Source: Bradyrhizobium sp. (GTDB lineage: Bacteria; Pseudomonadota; Alphaproteobacteria; Rhizobiales; Xanthobacteraceae). From it: a stretch of 64,000 bases of DNA. This document shows, one piece after another, positions 35,650-43,561 of the stretch; the first letter of the stretch is position 1, and the number at the start of each line of letters is the position of its first letter. The notes under the pieces are model-generated. The model did no database searches. It was not told where the DNA came from and saw nothing but the letters and a program-made list of their open reading frames with translations. A program made the translations under genes and the position numbers. The stretch is from NCBI RefSeq assembly GCF_016219575.1, contig NZ_JACRMG010000032.1, positions 94,030-158,029 on the forward strand. Direction: 5' to 3'.

Positions 35650-36117
35650 TTAAAGCGAGGCGGACTGGGCCCGAGGATGTGCGCCGCGGGCGCCGACGAT
35701 CAGGGCTGCGGCATCGAGCATCGAGAAGGTCTTCGACTGCACGAAGATCCGATAGTCGGCCGGGCCGTCCTGGGTCAGGTAGATGACGGGATCGGAGGCG
35801 GAGAAGCTCCGCGAAATCGACACCAGTTGCGGCGGCCGGTTGCCCTGGCAGGTGCCGCCTTCCGCCGAATCCGGACCGTCGATGACGGCGAAGTCGGCGG
35901 CTTCGGCGCTGTCGATGATCTGCACCCGCACGCTCGCCTTGGCCGGATTGGTGGTGAAGCTGACATGGAGGGCGGATTGCCAGGGCGCCGAGGTCAGCTG
36001 CACCGAGGTGTCGGCCACCGCGATGCAGGGGCGCGTGTCGGCAAACAGCTCGCCGCGCGCGAGGAAGGCGGTGACCGCCAGGGGAACGACCGAGGCCAGA
36101 ATCCGGAAACGCAACAT
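35650..36117 (-). CDS. Exported protein of unknown function
   Basis: 155 residues with an N-terminal signal peptide (MLRFRILASVVPLAVTAFLARGELFA). The mature domain is rich in beta strands and charged residues, with a Cys pair (RPCIAVAD and GTCQGN) that may form a disulphide. No family recognised. It is upstream of the hybrid kinase on the same strand with a gap of about 130 bases; a functional link, for instance as a periplasmic accessory of the sensor, is speculative. Confidence 0.65.
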   Translation of the reverse strand: MLRFRILASVVPLAVTAFLARGELFADTRPCIAVADTSVQLTSAPWQSALHVSFTTNPAKASVRVQIIDSAEAADFAVIDGPDSAEGGTCQGNRPPQLVSISRSFSASDPVIYLTQDGPADYRIFVQSKTFSMLDAAALIVGARGAHPRAQSASL

Positions 36118-36212
36118 GGAACACCCGCTAGCCTGACCCGCGAAACGCGCGAGCCTTATGGTTTGTGGAGTGTAAAGAAGAGTGGTTACCGCCGCGTTGA
36201 CGCCGCGTAGTT

Positions 36213-37661
36213 CTACGCCGCCCGGCGCAGATCGTCGGCCAATGCACGATAGGACAGCGCTTCGGCCAGGTGCAGACGGCCGACCTTGTCGGCGGCGTCG
36301 AGGTCGGCAAGCGTGCGCGCCACCCGCAGCACCCGGTGATAGCCGCGCGCGGTGAGACGCATGGTCTCGGCGGCGTCGCGCAGGAGTTTTTGGCCCGTCG
36401 CATCCGGCTGCGCGATGGTTTCGAGCAGCGATGCGGGCGCCTCGGCATTGGTGCGGACGGTGGGCATGCCGGCCGCGGCATAGCGCGCTAGCTGGATGGC
36501 GCGCGCGGCCGCGACTCGGGCGGCGACTTCGGCGGAGCCTTCGGACGGCGGCGGCAGGATGAGATCGGCCGCCGTCACCGCCGGCACTTCGATGCGCAGG
36601 TCGATGCGATCCATCAGCGGGCCGGAGATGCGCATCTGATAATCGGCCGTGCAGCGGTCGACACGTCCGCGCTTGCAGGAATAGCCGGGTTCATAGGCAT
36701 GGCCGCAGCGGCATGGGTTCATCGCCGCGACCAGCATGAAGCGCGCCGGATAGGTGACGCGGTGATTGGCGCGGGACACCGCGACTTCGCCGTTCTCCAG
36801 CGGCTGGCGCAGCGAATCCAGCACGCGCGGATCGAACTCCGGCAATTCGTCGAGGAACAGCACGCCGTGATGGGCGAGCGAAATCTCGCCGGGCCTGGCG
36901 CGCATGCCGCCGCCGGTGAGCGCGGCCATGCTCGCGGAGTGATGCGGGCTGCGGAACGGCCGCCGCGCCGTCAGTGCGCCGTCGCGGATTTCGCCGGCGA
37001 CGGACGCGATCATCGAGACTTCCAGCAGTTCCGACGGCGACAGCGGCGGCAGGATCGAGGGCAGCCGCGCCGCCAGCATAGACTTGCCCGCGCCGGGCGA
37101 GCCGATCATCAGCAAATGATGGCCGCCGGCGGCCGCGATCTCCAGCGCGCGCTTGGCGCTTTCCTGGCCCTTGATGTCGCGCAGGTCGAGCTGCGTCTCG
37201 GCGATCTCGTGCACTTTCGGCTGCGGGCGCGACAGTACCTGCGTGCCCTTGAAGTGGTTGGCGATCTGGATCAGCGATTTCGCCGCGACGATCTGGATGT
37301 CCGGGCTCGCCCATGCCGCCTCCGAGCCGCAGGCCGCCGGGCAGATCAGTCCCTCGTCGCGGGCATTGGCGCCGATCGCGGCCGGCAGCACGCCGGCGAC
37401 AGGCGCGATCGATCCGTCGAGCCCGAGCTCGCCGAGCACGGTGAAGCCAGTGAGCGCGTCCGGCGGGATCGCGCCGATCGCCGCCATCAGGCCCAGCGCG
37501 ATCGGCAGGTCGTAATGGCTGCCCTCCTTGGGCAGGTCGGCCGGTGCGAGGTTGACGATGATCCGCCGCGCCGGCAGCGCCAGCCCCGAGGCGATCAGCG
37601 CCGAGCGCACCCGCTCGCGCGCTTCCGACACGGCCTTGTCCGGCAGGCCGACGATGGCCAT
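36213..37661 (-). pseudogene. comM: comM (YifB, Mg-chelatase-like AAA+ ATPase), 3' part
   Basis: Carries residues 32 onward of ComM: AIVGLPDKAVSEARERVRSALIASGL, lid and Walker A GSPGAGKSMLAARLP, Walker B GVLFLDELPEF, the zinc-finger-like CRCGHAYEPGYSCKRGRVDRC, and a C-terminal domain. ComM is a branch-migration helicase helping DNA integration during natural transformation. The first 31 codons and the promoter are 3.8 kb away at 41443-41537, so the gene is split by the integrative element. An ATG at 37661, supplied by the element's end, is in frame and could in principle start a shortened protein, but no ribosome site is visible. Confidence 0.93.
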
Positions 37662-37668
37662 TGCAGAG
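37650..37668. other. Left attachment junction of the element
   Basis: Here the comM 3' part meets the element. On the comM strand the sequence reads element CTGCAATG, core GC, host CATCGTC. A 2-bp crossover is the normal form for serine recombinases. The attP side supplies the ATG in frame with comM. Confidence 0.7.
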
Positions 37669-37713
37669 TGTGAATGACCACGCTAGGGACGTGGGCATCA
37701 CGGGAGACCTGCA

Positions 37714-37911
37714 ATGAAACTGAGGAACTTCATCACCATACGGGCTCTGCGGACCACCGCAAGGCTGGGTTGGACAGTCGCTGGCTGGGCACAGAACCTG
37801 GCCGCGCTCGGGGTGCGGCTGGAAGAAGCCGTAGACCGGCATGCCGACAAACGCGGCATAGACGTCCACGAGGTACTTGAGCCCCTAGCGGCACGACGGG
37901 CTGCGGCCTAG
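37714..37911 (+). CDS. 65-residue protein upstream of the recombinase
   Basis: Starts at an ATG preceded by GGGAGACC, a fair ribosome site, 52 bases inside the element's left end. The sequence MKLRNFITIRALRTTARLGW followed by LAALGVRLEEAVDRHADKRGIDVHEVLEPL is amphipathic and basic at the start, then acidic and helical. The size and place directly before an integrase gene recall small recombination directionality factors or DNA-binding regulators, but no HTH motif can be shown. Function unknown. Confidence 0.4.
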   Translation: MKLRNFITIRALRTTARLGWTVAGWAQNLAALGVRLEEAVDRHADKRGIDVHEVLEPLAARRAAA

Positions 37912-37924
37912 CCGGGGACGACCC

Positions 37925-39553
37925 ATGAACGCCCCTGTGCTCACCGAGGCCGCCCGGGCCTATTCCTACGTTCGCTTCTCCACGCCTCAGCAAGAGGCGG
38001 GGGCGAGCCTTCAGCGTCAGACCGAGAAGGCGGCCAAGTACGCCGCCGACCACGGGCTGGTATTGGACACTGAGATGGACATGACCGACCGAGGCGTGTC
38101 CGCTTTCAGAGGGAAGAACGCGCGCACAGGGGCGCTACGCAGTTTCCTTGATGCGGTTGAGCACGGTTACATCCCGCCGGGAAGCTACCTGCTGATCGAG
38201 AACATGGACCGAATGTCTCGCGACGGCATCATTGCGTCGCAGGGTCTGTTTAGTCTCTTGATCAGCAGCGGCATCAACATCGTCACTCTCACCGATCAAG
38301 AACTCTACACGCTGGACCGCTTCACGCGCGAGCCGGAAGCAATGTACAGGATCACCGCAGAGTTGATCCGGGCCAACCGGGAGAGCGCACGCAAGTCGCA
38401 GCTTATTGGGGACGCCAAAGCCCGAAAGAAGAAGCGCCTGATTGAGCACGGCTTGGAGGGCAAGCCCTACACCACAGTAACGCCAGCTTGGATTGCGTGG
38501 GACCCGAAGGCGCAGAAGTACACACTGATCCGCGAGCGCGCGAAGATGGTCCGTGAGATGTTTGAACGCGTGGACGACGGGCACGGTATTGATCGCATCG
38601 CACAGGAACTCAATGAGCGCGGCGTTAACACTTGGGGACGCGAGGGCGGACGGAAGGCGGATCACTGGCGAGGGAGTTACATTCGCAAGGTGCTCCGCAG
38701 CCCTGCACCGATTGGCACGTTTATCCCGCACACCACGCGATACGACGACGTCACGCGGGCACGCAGAGATGAAGCGATGGACCCCATTGAGAACATGTTC
38801 CCGGCTGCCGTGGATGCTGATCTCTATTGGCGTGTGAACCGCAGGCTCGACACAAGGGCACCAAGGGGACGCAACGTCGATAGGCAACAAAAGTCGATTG
38901 TCGCAGGCATCATGTTCTGTGCTGGCTGCGGCGGGGCGGTCACACGCATCTCAAAGGGCGAATACGTCTACCTGCTGTGCTCACGGGCCAACATGCGCGC
39001 TGGCGAGTGCGAGTATCAGGCTGTGCCCTATGACACGGTTGAGGAGGCCTTGCGTACCAACGCGCGACGGCTGGCAACCAAAGCGCCCCGAGGGAAGAGC
39101 ACGGCCGCGCTGGAGCGTGAGATTGAGAAGCTACAGGCGAACGCCAATGAGGCGGAGCAGCGGACGTTCGATTTGGCGGACATTGAGGCCCGCGAGAAGA
39201 GCCCAGCAGCAACGCAGCGCCGCAGAGAGATGGAACGGCAGTTGCGGGAGTACCAGAAGGAACTGCGGGCCCTGCGAGCCAAGCGGGACACGATGACCAC
39301 CGCGAGCGTGAAGGACCGGCTGAAGGCGGTGGAGCGCGTTTTGGCGAGCAACAAGGAAACCGTCACAGAGACAAACAAGACACTCAGGGACGCAATACGG
39401 CGCATTGTGATGGACCCGGTGCAGGGCAGGCTGTGGGTAAGGTGGCATCATTCCGAAGAGCCACAGGACATCCTGTGCGTCACGCGGCATACAACGTGGG
39501 AAGAAGGGGATATCACGCCACCAATGCAAGCCTTGTTTCCTGAGAAGAACTGA
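37925..39553 (+). CDS. Large serine recombinase (site-specific integrase)
   Basis: 542-residue member of the phiC31/TP901-type family. The resolvase-like catalytic domain (about 10-155) has Ser19 in YVRFS as nucleophile and Arg96/Arg99 in IENMDRMSRD. A recombinase domain follows (about 180-270), then a zinc ribbon with Cys332/Cys335 and Cys352/Cys362, then a coiled coil (about 392-470) that controls integration versus excision. It lies close to the element's left end, as expected of an integrase next to its att site. Length and catalytic residues are intact, so the element may still be active. Confidence 0.96.
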   Translation: MNAPVLTEAARAYSYVRFSTPQQEAGASLQRQTEKAAKYAADHGLVLDTEMDMTDRGVSAFRGKNARTGALRSFLDAVEHGYIPPGSYLLIENMDRMSRDGIIASQGLFSLLISSGINIVTLTDQELYTLDRFTREPEAMYRITAELIRANRESARKSQLIGDAKARKKKRLIEHGLEGKPYTTVTPAWIAWDPKAQKYTLIRERAKMVREMFERVDDGHGIDRIAQELNERGVNTWGREGGRKADHWRGSYIRKVLRSPAPIGTFIPHTTRYDDVTRARRDEAMDPIENMFPAAVDADLYWRVNRRLDTRAPRGRNVDRQQKSIVAGIMFCAGCGGAVTRISKGEYVYLLCSRANMRAGECEYQAVPYDTVEEALRTNARRLATKAPRGKSTAALEREIEKLQANANEAEQRTFDLADIEAREKSPAATQRRREMERQLREYQKELRALRAKRDTMTTASVKDRLKAVERVLASNKETVTETNKTLRDAIRRIVMDPVQGRLWVRWHHSEEPQDILCVTRHTTWEEGDITPPMQALFPEKN

Positions 39554-39573
39554 GACACGACGAAGCGATAGAG

Positions 39574-40518
39574 ATGAAGCATCAACTGGGCAAGATACGC
39601 GTCAGCGACACCGCGAAGGCCTTAAGACTTGCGGAGCGGCAACTGAAGAAACCGCAGACCAACGGGGCCCCTGAGTTCGTGCAAGTGAAGCCACAGGACA
39701 TTAAGACGCGCGTTGAATTGTTTCAGCCGCGACGCCCAGGTTGGGGCACGCGTGAACTCGACACGAAGCACGTGGGCAAGCTGGCGACGCGGATCGAACG
39801 CAAAGGAGAACTCGACCCGGTGCTGGTGGTGAGGCTCGGGGACCAGTGGGTCGTAGTTGATGGACACCATCGCGTAGCGGCCTATCTCAAGAAGAAACGG
39901 AAGGCGGCGATCAAGTGTGAGTGGTTCGCTGGCACCGTGCGGGAGGCAATGGACGCAGCCCTTGCCCGCAACGAAAAGACACACTTGGAAGTAGACCAAG
40001 GCGACAAGCACGAAGCAGCGTGGCTACGAACGCTGTTGGATTGGGACGGGGATACGTGGCGGACCAGCAAGCAGGCCGTAGTCCAGTTGACGGGCGCGGG
40101 AGAAGGCACCGTGGCCCAAATGCGTAGGTGCGTGCGTTGCCACGAGAACTACAACAAGAAGGAACAATCGACCGAGGACCGGCTGTTAGGAGAGAAACTC
40201 CACAACAAGTTCGGCGCAGACTTAACAAGACACACTTGGAGCGATGTGAACCGCGTGCGTCTCGACCTCACGCCTAAGGAATGGGACATCAACGACGCTG
40301 CCGCAAAGCTCGCCAAGAACCTTGTGACCCGGATGACCACGAAGCTCTCCGATGATCCCGAGGTGACCGCGCGGGCCCTGTGGCTCTACGACCGAGATAT
40401 GTGCCCGAAGCTGATCACAGCATTGGAGGCGCAAATACGGAAGACCGAACAAGACGAGAAGGCCGAGGCGGGGCTGCAGGCTCTGGAGGCTATGGGGGCC
40501 ATGGGAGGCCAAGACTAA
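39574..40518 (+). CDS. ParB/Srx-domain DNA-binding-like protein
   Basis: 314 residues, 20 bases after the recombinase, so likely co-transcribed. Residues about 35-130 form a ParB/sulfiredoxin-like domain: ELDTKHVGKLATRIERKGELDPVLVVRLGDQWVVVDGHHRVAAYLKKK. The usual GERR box reads GHHR, as in many phage and Srx-like members. The C-terminal half has a helix-turn-helix-like region (TSKQAVVQLTGAGEGTVAQMRR) and an acidic tail. It could act in element maintenance, regulation or plasmid-like partition after excision; it is not a chromosomal ParB. Role is inferred. Confidence 0.75.
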   Translation: MKHQLGKIRVSDTAKALRLAERQLKKPQTNGAPEFVQVKPQDIKTRVELFQPRRPGWGTRELDTKHVGKLATRIERKGELDPVLVVRLGDQWVVVDGHHRVAAYLKKKRKAAIKCEWFAGTVREAMDAALARNEKTHLEVDQGDKHEAAWLRTLLDWDGDTWRTSKQAVVQLTGAGEGTVAQMRRCVRCHENYNKKEQSTEDRLLGEKLHNKFGADLTRHTWSDVNRVRLDLTPKEWDINDAAAKLAKNLVTRMTTKLSDDPEVTARALWLYDRDMCPKLITALEAQIRKTEQDEKAEAGLQALEAMGAMGGQD

Positions 40519-40525
40519 CCCTGGG

Positions 40526-40616
40526 GTGTGCATTTAGGACCCTAAGATGTCGGCCGGGACACCTGTGCAGATGCACACGCCCGTAGGGGATTAGTTTAAG
40601 CTCATGTGACAACTAA
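40526..40616 (+). ncRNA. Candidate structured RNA at the 3' end of the ParB-like gene
   Basis: Starts eight bases after the ParB-like stop. GTGTGCAT (40526-40533) pairs with ATGCACAC (40571-40578), enclosing TTAGG/CCTAA and TGTC-GGCCGG-GACA hairpins, a multi-branch fold. A second stem, TTAGTT (40591) with AACTAA (40611), follows. The arms are perfect, and no protein is plausible here. Could be a structured 3' UTR, a processing site or a small RNA. Confidence 0.4.
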
Positions 40617-40858
40617 AAGGTGTGTCGGTTCAAACTAGCTACCAGAAGGAACAAGGCGGGTAAACGAAGCGCACGCCGCCACGTGTAGATGAGCAGATGC
40701 CGCCGCCTTTAACCCCGAGCTTTTGAAGCCGCCCAACCGGGCGCTTCCAGAACCGTAGGTCCGCCAGAAGGGGACCCCATGATCCCCACCCCACATAGAA
40801 CGAAACTGGAACATTTATCCACAGAACCGTAGTATGGGGATAGTCCGGCGCGTTTCTC
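40617..40858. other. Non-coding stretch of the element with a perfect DnaA box
   Basis: No convincing gene is seen. It contains the 9-mer TTATCCACA at 40815-40823, a perfect match to the DnaA-box consensus on the plus strand. A single box by chance is possible. The region also carries a tRNA-end-like TAGCTACCA (40635-40643), but no cloverleaf can be drawn. Confidence 0.35.
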
Positions 40859-41128
40859 ATGTTCTCATACCGCGCCGTGGTACAAGGCAAGGTCGGCATC
40901 ACCGAGTCGGGTGTCCTGCCGGACGATCATCTGCGGGCACGAAAGCGCTTACCGGGGCGCGATTGTGCGGCCGGGGACCTGAGGCCCAATCCTCACGGGA
41001 TCGTTCGAATGGCTCGTCCAACGACGTGTCCGATCCATCAACCTGTGCCGGTGCGTGACTATGTCCGCATTCGGTTCGGCAAGATGGAACAAGTACGAGC
41101 GCATTGCCGGAGCCTGCCCCGCCGATAA
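40859..41128 (+). CDS. Doubtful 89-residue reading frame in the element tail
   Basis: A single open frame, MFSYRAVVQGKVGITESGVLPDD..., ending VRDYVRIRFGKMEQVRAHCRSLPRR. The C-terminal basic segment looks protein-like, but there is no clear ribosome site. A 36-codon frame (MSAFGSARWNKYERIAGACP, 41061-41171) overlaps it and ends just before the terminator, so either or neither may be real. Confidence 0.25.
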   Translation: MFSYRAVVQGKVGITESGVLPDDHLRARKRLPGRDCAAGDLRPNPHGIVRMARPTTCPIHQPVPVRDYVRIRFGKMEQVRAHCRSLPRR

Positions 41129-41182
41129 GGCAAAGCAGAACTCCAGCAAGCTCACCAAGAAGGCTCCTTAACGGGGTCGATT

Positions 41183-41220
41183 GGGGTCGCCGAGTGTCAG
41201 GCTTGGCGGCCCCTTTTATT
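41183..41220 (+). terminator. Intrinsic terminator in the element
   Basis: GGGGTCGCCGAG (41183-41194) pairs with CTTGGCGGCCCC (41202-41213) and is followed by TTTTATT. A 12-bp stem with wobble pairs and a T run makes this the clearest rho-independent terminator on this strand of the element, ending any transcript from the 40.5-41.2 kb region. Confidence 0.8.
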
Positions 41221-41321
41221 CCGCGTGTGGCAGATGCTCCCCCTCCAGAGCCAAGAGGACGGTACGCTGATTTGGCCGGGCAGCGCAATCGCCATGACTT
41301 GAGGTTATGTCATTGAACTCG

Positions 41322-41537
41322 TTAACGCCGGCCTTCCTGGGCAGGTCCACGATCCACAAGGATTTTTCGTAGAACCTCGAACGGCCAGCGCGTCGCGGGC
41401 ATGTCGCCAGCGAATGATTTTTGGCATTGACGTTTTACATGCGCGAAAGCCTGCAGGCCGGGCACGATCTGGACCTGCACGTCGACCGCGCGGGCCTCAA
41501 TCCCCTCAAAGGCTACCGTGGAAACCCGCTGAACCAT
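41322..41537 (-). pseudogene. comM: comM, 5' part (first 31 codons)
   Basis: ATG at 41537 begins MVQRVSTVAFEGIEARAVDV, then QVQIVPGLQAF, exactly the conserved N-terminus of ComM/YifB, with GGGAG upstream. At 41444 the reading crosses into the element and continues for 39 unrelated residues (HVKRQCQKSFAGDMPATRW...) to a stop at 41322. So the native promoter now drives a 71-residue peptide antisense to the element's tail. Confidence 0.93.
41436..41452. other. Right attachment junction of the element
   Basis: Here the element's right end meets the comM 5' part. On the comM strand the host sequence GGCTTTC is followed by core GC and element GCATGTAAAA. Joined with the left junction it restores F31-A32-I33 of ComM. 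Confidence 0.7.
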
Positions 41538-41586
41538 GCCGCTCCCTGCCGCAATCAAAGGTAGCGGAAAGACGAGATTTCGGCAA

Positions 41587-41601
41587 GAACGTTACAGGAA
41601 C
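41587..41601 (-). promoter_or_regulatory. LexA-type SOS box upstream of comM
   Basis: GAAC-N7-GAAC on the plus strand, which is GTTC-N7-GTTC on the comM strand, the direct-repeat LexA site of alphaproteobacteria. It lies 50 bases before the comM ATG and directly abuts a possible -35 TTGCCG, 17 bases, -10 TACCTT. SOS control of comM has been described in alphaproteobacteria. Confidence 0.65.
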
Positions 41602-41754
41602 AGAACGAAAGCTGATTCACGGTCAGAACCGATAGCACCACCCGCAAGCATGCGTCATCTTGCCACATGAAGAAGACATGTATTTGTCTATCCAGACAGA
41701 TTGACATCCATACATCGGACGAATACAACGTCCACGTACAACCGGACGATCAGT

Positions 41755-42321
41755 ATGACCACCGCAAAAACCAGCCAAGGCGACCTTGTGGCCTTCCTCG
41801 ACTACCTCGCCGACAAGGGTTTGATGAACGCTGCGACGGCGTCGGCACGAAAGGCTGCCGTGAGAACTTTGTTCAGCGCCCTCGATCCTTCTGAGACGGC
41901 GGACGTGACCACGCTCAATCTGGACGAAGTTGCCATGCGCTTCCTCAACAAGCGCGGTGGCGAGTTCAAGCCGGAAAGCGTGAAGGTCTACAAATCTCGT
42001 GTTGCCAGTTCGATCGCGGACTTCAAGAAATACCGAGCAGACCCGCTGAACTTCAAAGTGGCTATCACGCCGAAGGTGGTTGGCAAGACCGAGAAATCCA
42101 ATGGTCAGCCGAAAGAACAGGCCGCCGGAACTCAGCCGTCACACGCGCAGCAGCAGCCCATAACGACATTCGTCAGCCCGTCCGAGATTGTGTTCCCCAT
42201 CCCGATTAGGCCCAACGTGATTATCAAGATTATGGGGCTTCCGAGCGACCTCACTAGGCAGGAGGCCGCACGTATCGCCAACGTCATCCACGCCCTCGCG
42301 ACCGTTGATGACCCCTTCTGA
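41755..42321 (+). CDS. Orphan integrase-core-binding-like protein
   Basis: 188 residues. The N-terminal half (GDLVAFLDYLADKGLMNAATASARKAAVRTLF, then SVKVYKSRVASSIADFKKY) resembles the SAM-like core-binding domain of tyrosine recombinases, but the catalytic domain with its R-H-R-Y residues is absent. The C-terminus FPIPIRPNVIIKIMGLPSDLTRQEAARIANVIHAL is a compact helical domain. ATG at 41755 is preferred; a TTGACA hexamer at 41700-41705 upstream could be a -35 box. Function unknown; possibly a DNA-binding regulator. Confidence 0.65.
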   Translation: MTTAKTSQGDLVAFLDYLADKGLMNAATASARKAAVRTLFSALDPSETADVTTLNLDEVAMRFLNKRGGEFKPESVKVYKSRVASSIADFKKYRADPLNFKVAITPKVVGKTEKSNGQPKEQAAGTQPSHAQQQPITTFVSPSEIVFPIPIRPNVIIKIMGLPSDLTRQEAARIANVIHALATVDDPF

Positions 42322-42535
42322 ATTGCCGCCCCCTCCACAAGGGTAGGCATCTGCTGCACAGTCTCCCAAGGCCTCGCAGCAACGCTACCGTCGTCGGGTA
42401 CGGTTTCCACCCCGTATCCGGCGACGGAGTCATATCACGAAACCTTGCATATCGACAAACTTGCCGGTGATGTCGGGCATTTGGGTGCGCTTGAGCCCGC
42501 TGGCAAAGCTCCCAATAGCGTAAAGACCAAACTTC

Positions 42536-42563
42536 CGGGGTTGGCCTGTGCAGGCCAGCCCCG
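42536..42563. terminator. Strong hairpin between converging genes
   Basis: CGGGG-T-TGGCCTG pairs with CAGGCCA-G-CCCCG around a two-base loop, about 13 bp of stem with one wobble or mismatch. It lies between the orphan integrase-like gene (plus) and the metallo-hydrolase gene (minus), suiting a bidirectional transcript end, although the T run is poor on both strands. The rest of the 256-base gap shows nothing else. Confidence 0.55.
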
Positions 42564-42577
42564 AAAAGCATGCCGCA

Positions 42578-43561
42578 TCAGAGCTGCATGTTCATCGGCT
42601 CGGGATAATAGCGAAAACCCTCGCCGGCCTTGGCGACGTGGCCGTAGCCCGGCCAGGCGAAGTGGTAGGCCATGACCGGGATCTTGTTGGCCGCCAGCAT
42701 GTCGAGGAGCCTCACCCGCGTCGCGGCCGACTGTTTCGGATCGGTGTCGTAGGAGAATTCCATCCGCGGCTTTTCCATCAGCAGCACCGAATGGTGGGTG
42801 AGGTCGCCGAGGAAGGCAAAGGACTTGCCCTTCGAGGTCACCATGAAAATGGTGTGGCCGACGGTGTGTCCGGGCGCCGCGAGCGCCTGGATGCCCGGCA
42901 GGAATTCCTGGCCGTCCTTGACGAACACCAGGCGGTCCTTCACGGGCAGCAGATTCTTGCGGGCGTGGAGCACGAAATCCTTCAGCGGACTTCCGAGCTT
43001 GCCCTCGTCGATCCAGAAATCATAGTCGGCCTGGGAGATATAGACCTGGGCGTTGGGGAACAGCGGCTTGTCGTCGGCGCCGACGAGGCCGCCGATATGG
43101 TCGATATGGGCGTGCGTGCAGACGACGGCGTCGATGTCGGAAGCGTTGATGCCGGAAGCGGCGAGGTTCTTCTGCTGCTGGCCCGTGGTGGGCCCGAACA
43201 TCTTGGAGGTGCCCATGCCGGTGTCGAACAACACCAGCTTGTCGCCGATGTTGACCACCGGCGAGTTCTGCTCGAGCACGACGCTATCGGGGTTCATGAA
43301 GTTGTCGACGAGCATCTTCTTCACTTCCTCTTTCGGCACACCCGTAAAGGTGCCGGAGGGATCCCCGAGCGGAAGCGGGCCGTCGGAGACGACGGTGACC
43401 TCGGCATCGCCGACAACGAAGCGGTGCCAATAGGGCGTTTGCGTGTTGAGTTTCGGCGCCTTGGCCAGCGCGGTGCTGCCGAGCATGGTCGACGCGCCAA
43501 TGGAAGCACCAAGACCGGCGCCGAGTGCAAGGAGAGAGCGTCGCGATAGTTGGGTCGTCAT
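42578..43561 (-). CDS. Exported metallo-beta-lactamase-fold hydrolase
   Basis: 327 residues. N-terminus MTTQLSRRSLLALGAGLGAS is a twin-arginine-type signal peptide, so the enzyme is folded before export to the periplasm. The metal motif is CTHAHIDHIGG (HxHxDH) near residue 135, with further ligands in APGHTVGHTIF and FLGDLTHHS. The group includes AHL lactonases and other hydrolases; substrate unknown. ATG at 43561 is chosen since it starts the Tat signal. It sits between the disrupted comM region and gshB. Confidence 0.88.
   Translation of the reverse strand: MTTQLSRRSLLALGAGLGASIGASTMLGSTALAKAPKLNTQTPYWHRFVVGDAEVTVVSDGPLPLGDPSGTFTGVPKEEVKKMLVDNFMNPDSVVLEQNSPVVNIGDKLVLFDTGMGTSKMFGPTTGQQQKNLAASGINASDIDAVVCTHAHIDHIGGLVGADDKPLFPNAQVYISQADYDFWIDEGKLGSPLKDFVLHARKNLLPVKDRLVFVKDGQEFLPGIQALAAPGHTVGHTIFMVTSKGKSFAFLGDLTHHSVLLMEKPRMEFSYDTDPKQSAATRVRLLDMLAANKIPVMAYHFAWPGYGHVAKAGEGFRYYPEPMNMQL

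Larger units (their letters stand above)
37659..41442 (+). mobile_element. Small integrative element carried by a large serine recombinase, inserted in comM
   Basis: A 3.8-kb element whose ends can be placed because comM is broken at a readable point. Left junction on the comM strand: element TCTGCAATG, then GC, then host CATCGTCGGCC (GC at 37657-37658). Right junction: host GGCTTTC, then GC, then element GCATGTAAAACG (GC at 41443-41444). Restoring host-to-host gives TTC GCC ATC, in frame as F-A-I. The cargo is a 65-residue protein, the recombinase, a ParB-like protein and a non-coding tail of about 900 bases; no transposase, conjugation or phage structural genes. Confidence 0.88.

Noticed and set aside
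33883..36210. 775-residue plus-strand frame opposite the hybrid kinase
   Set aside because: Antisense shadow rich in Arg, Gly and Ala; the kinase domains on the minus strand explain the region.
40582..40643. tRNA-like 3' end (GGTTCAAA then TAGCTACCA) in the element
   Set aside because: The acceptor GTAG/CTAC pairs for four bases only, the length is about 62, and no T or D arm forms properly; not a tRNA.
40639..40902. 87-residue minus-strand frame in the element tail
   Set aside because: No ribosome site, runs across the DnaA box, composition not protein-like.
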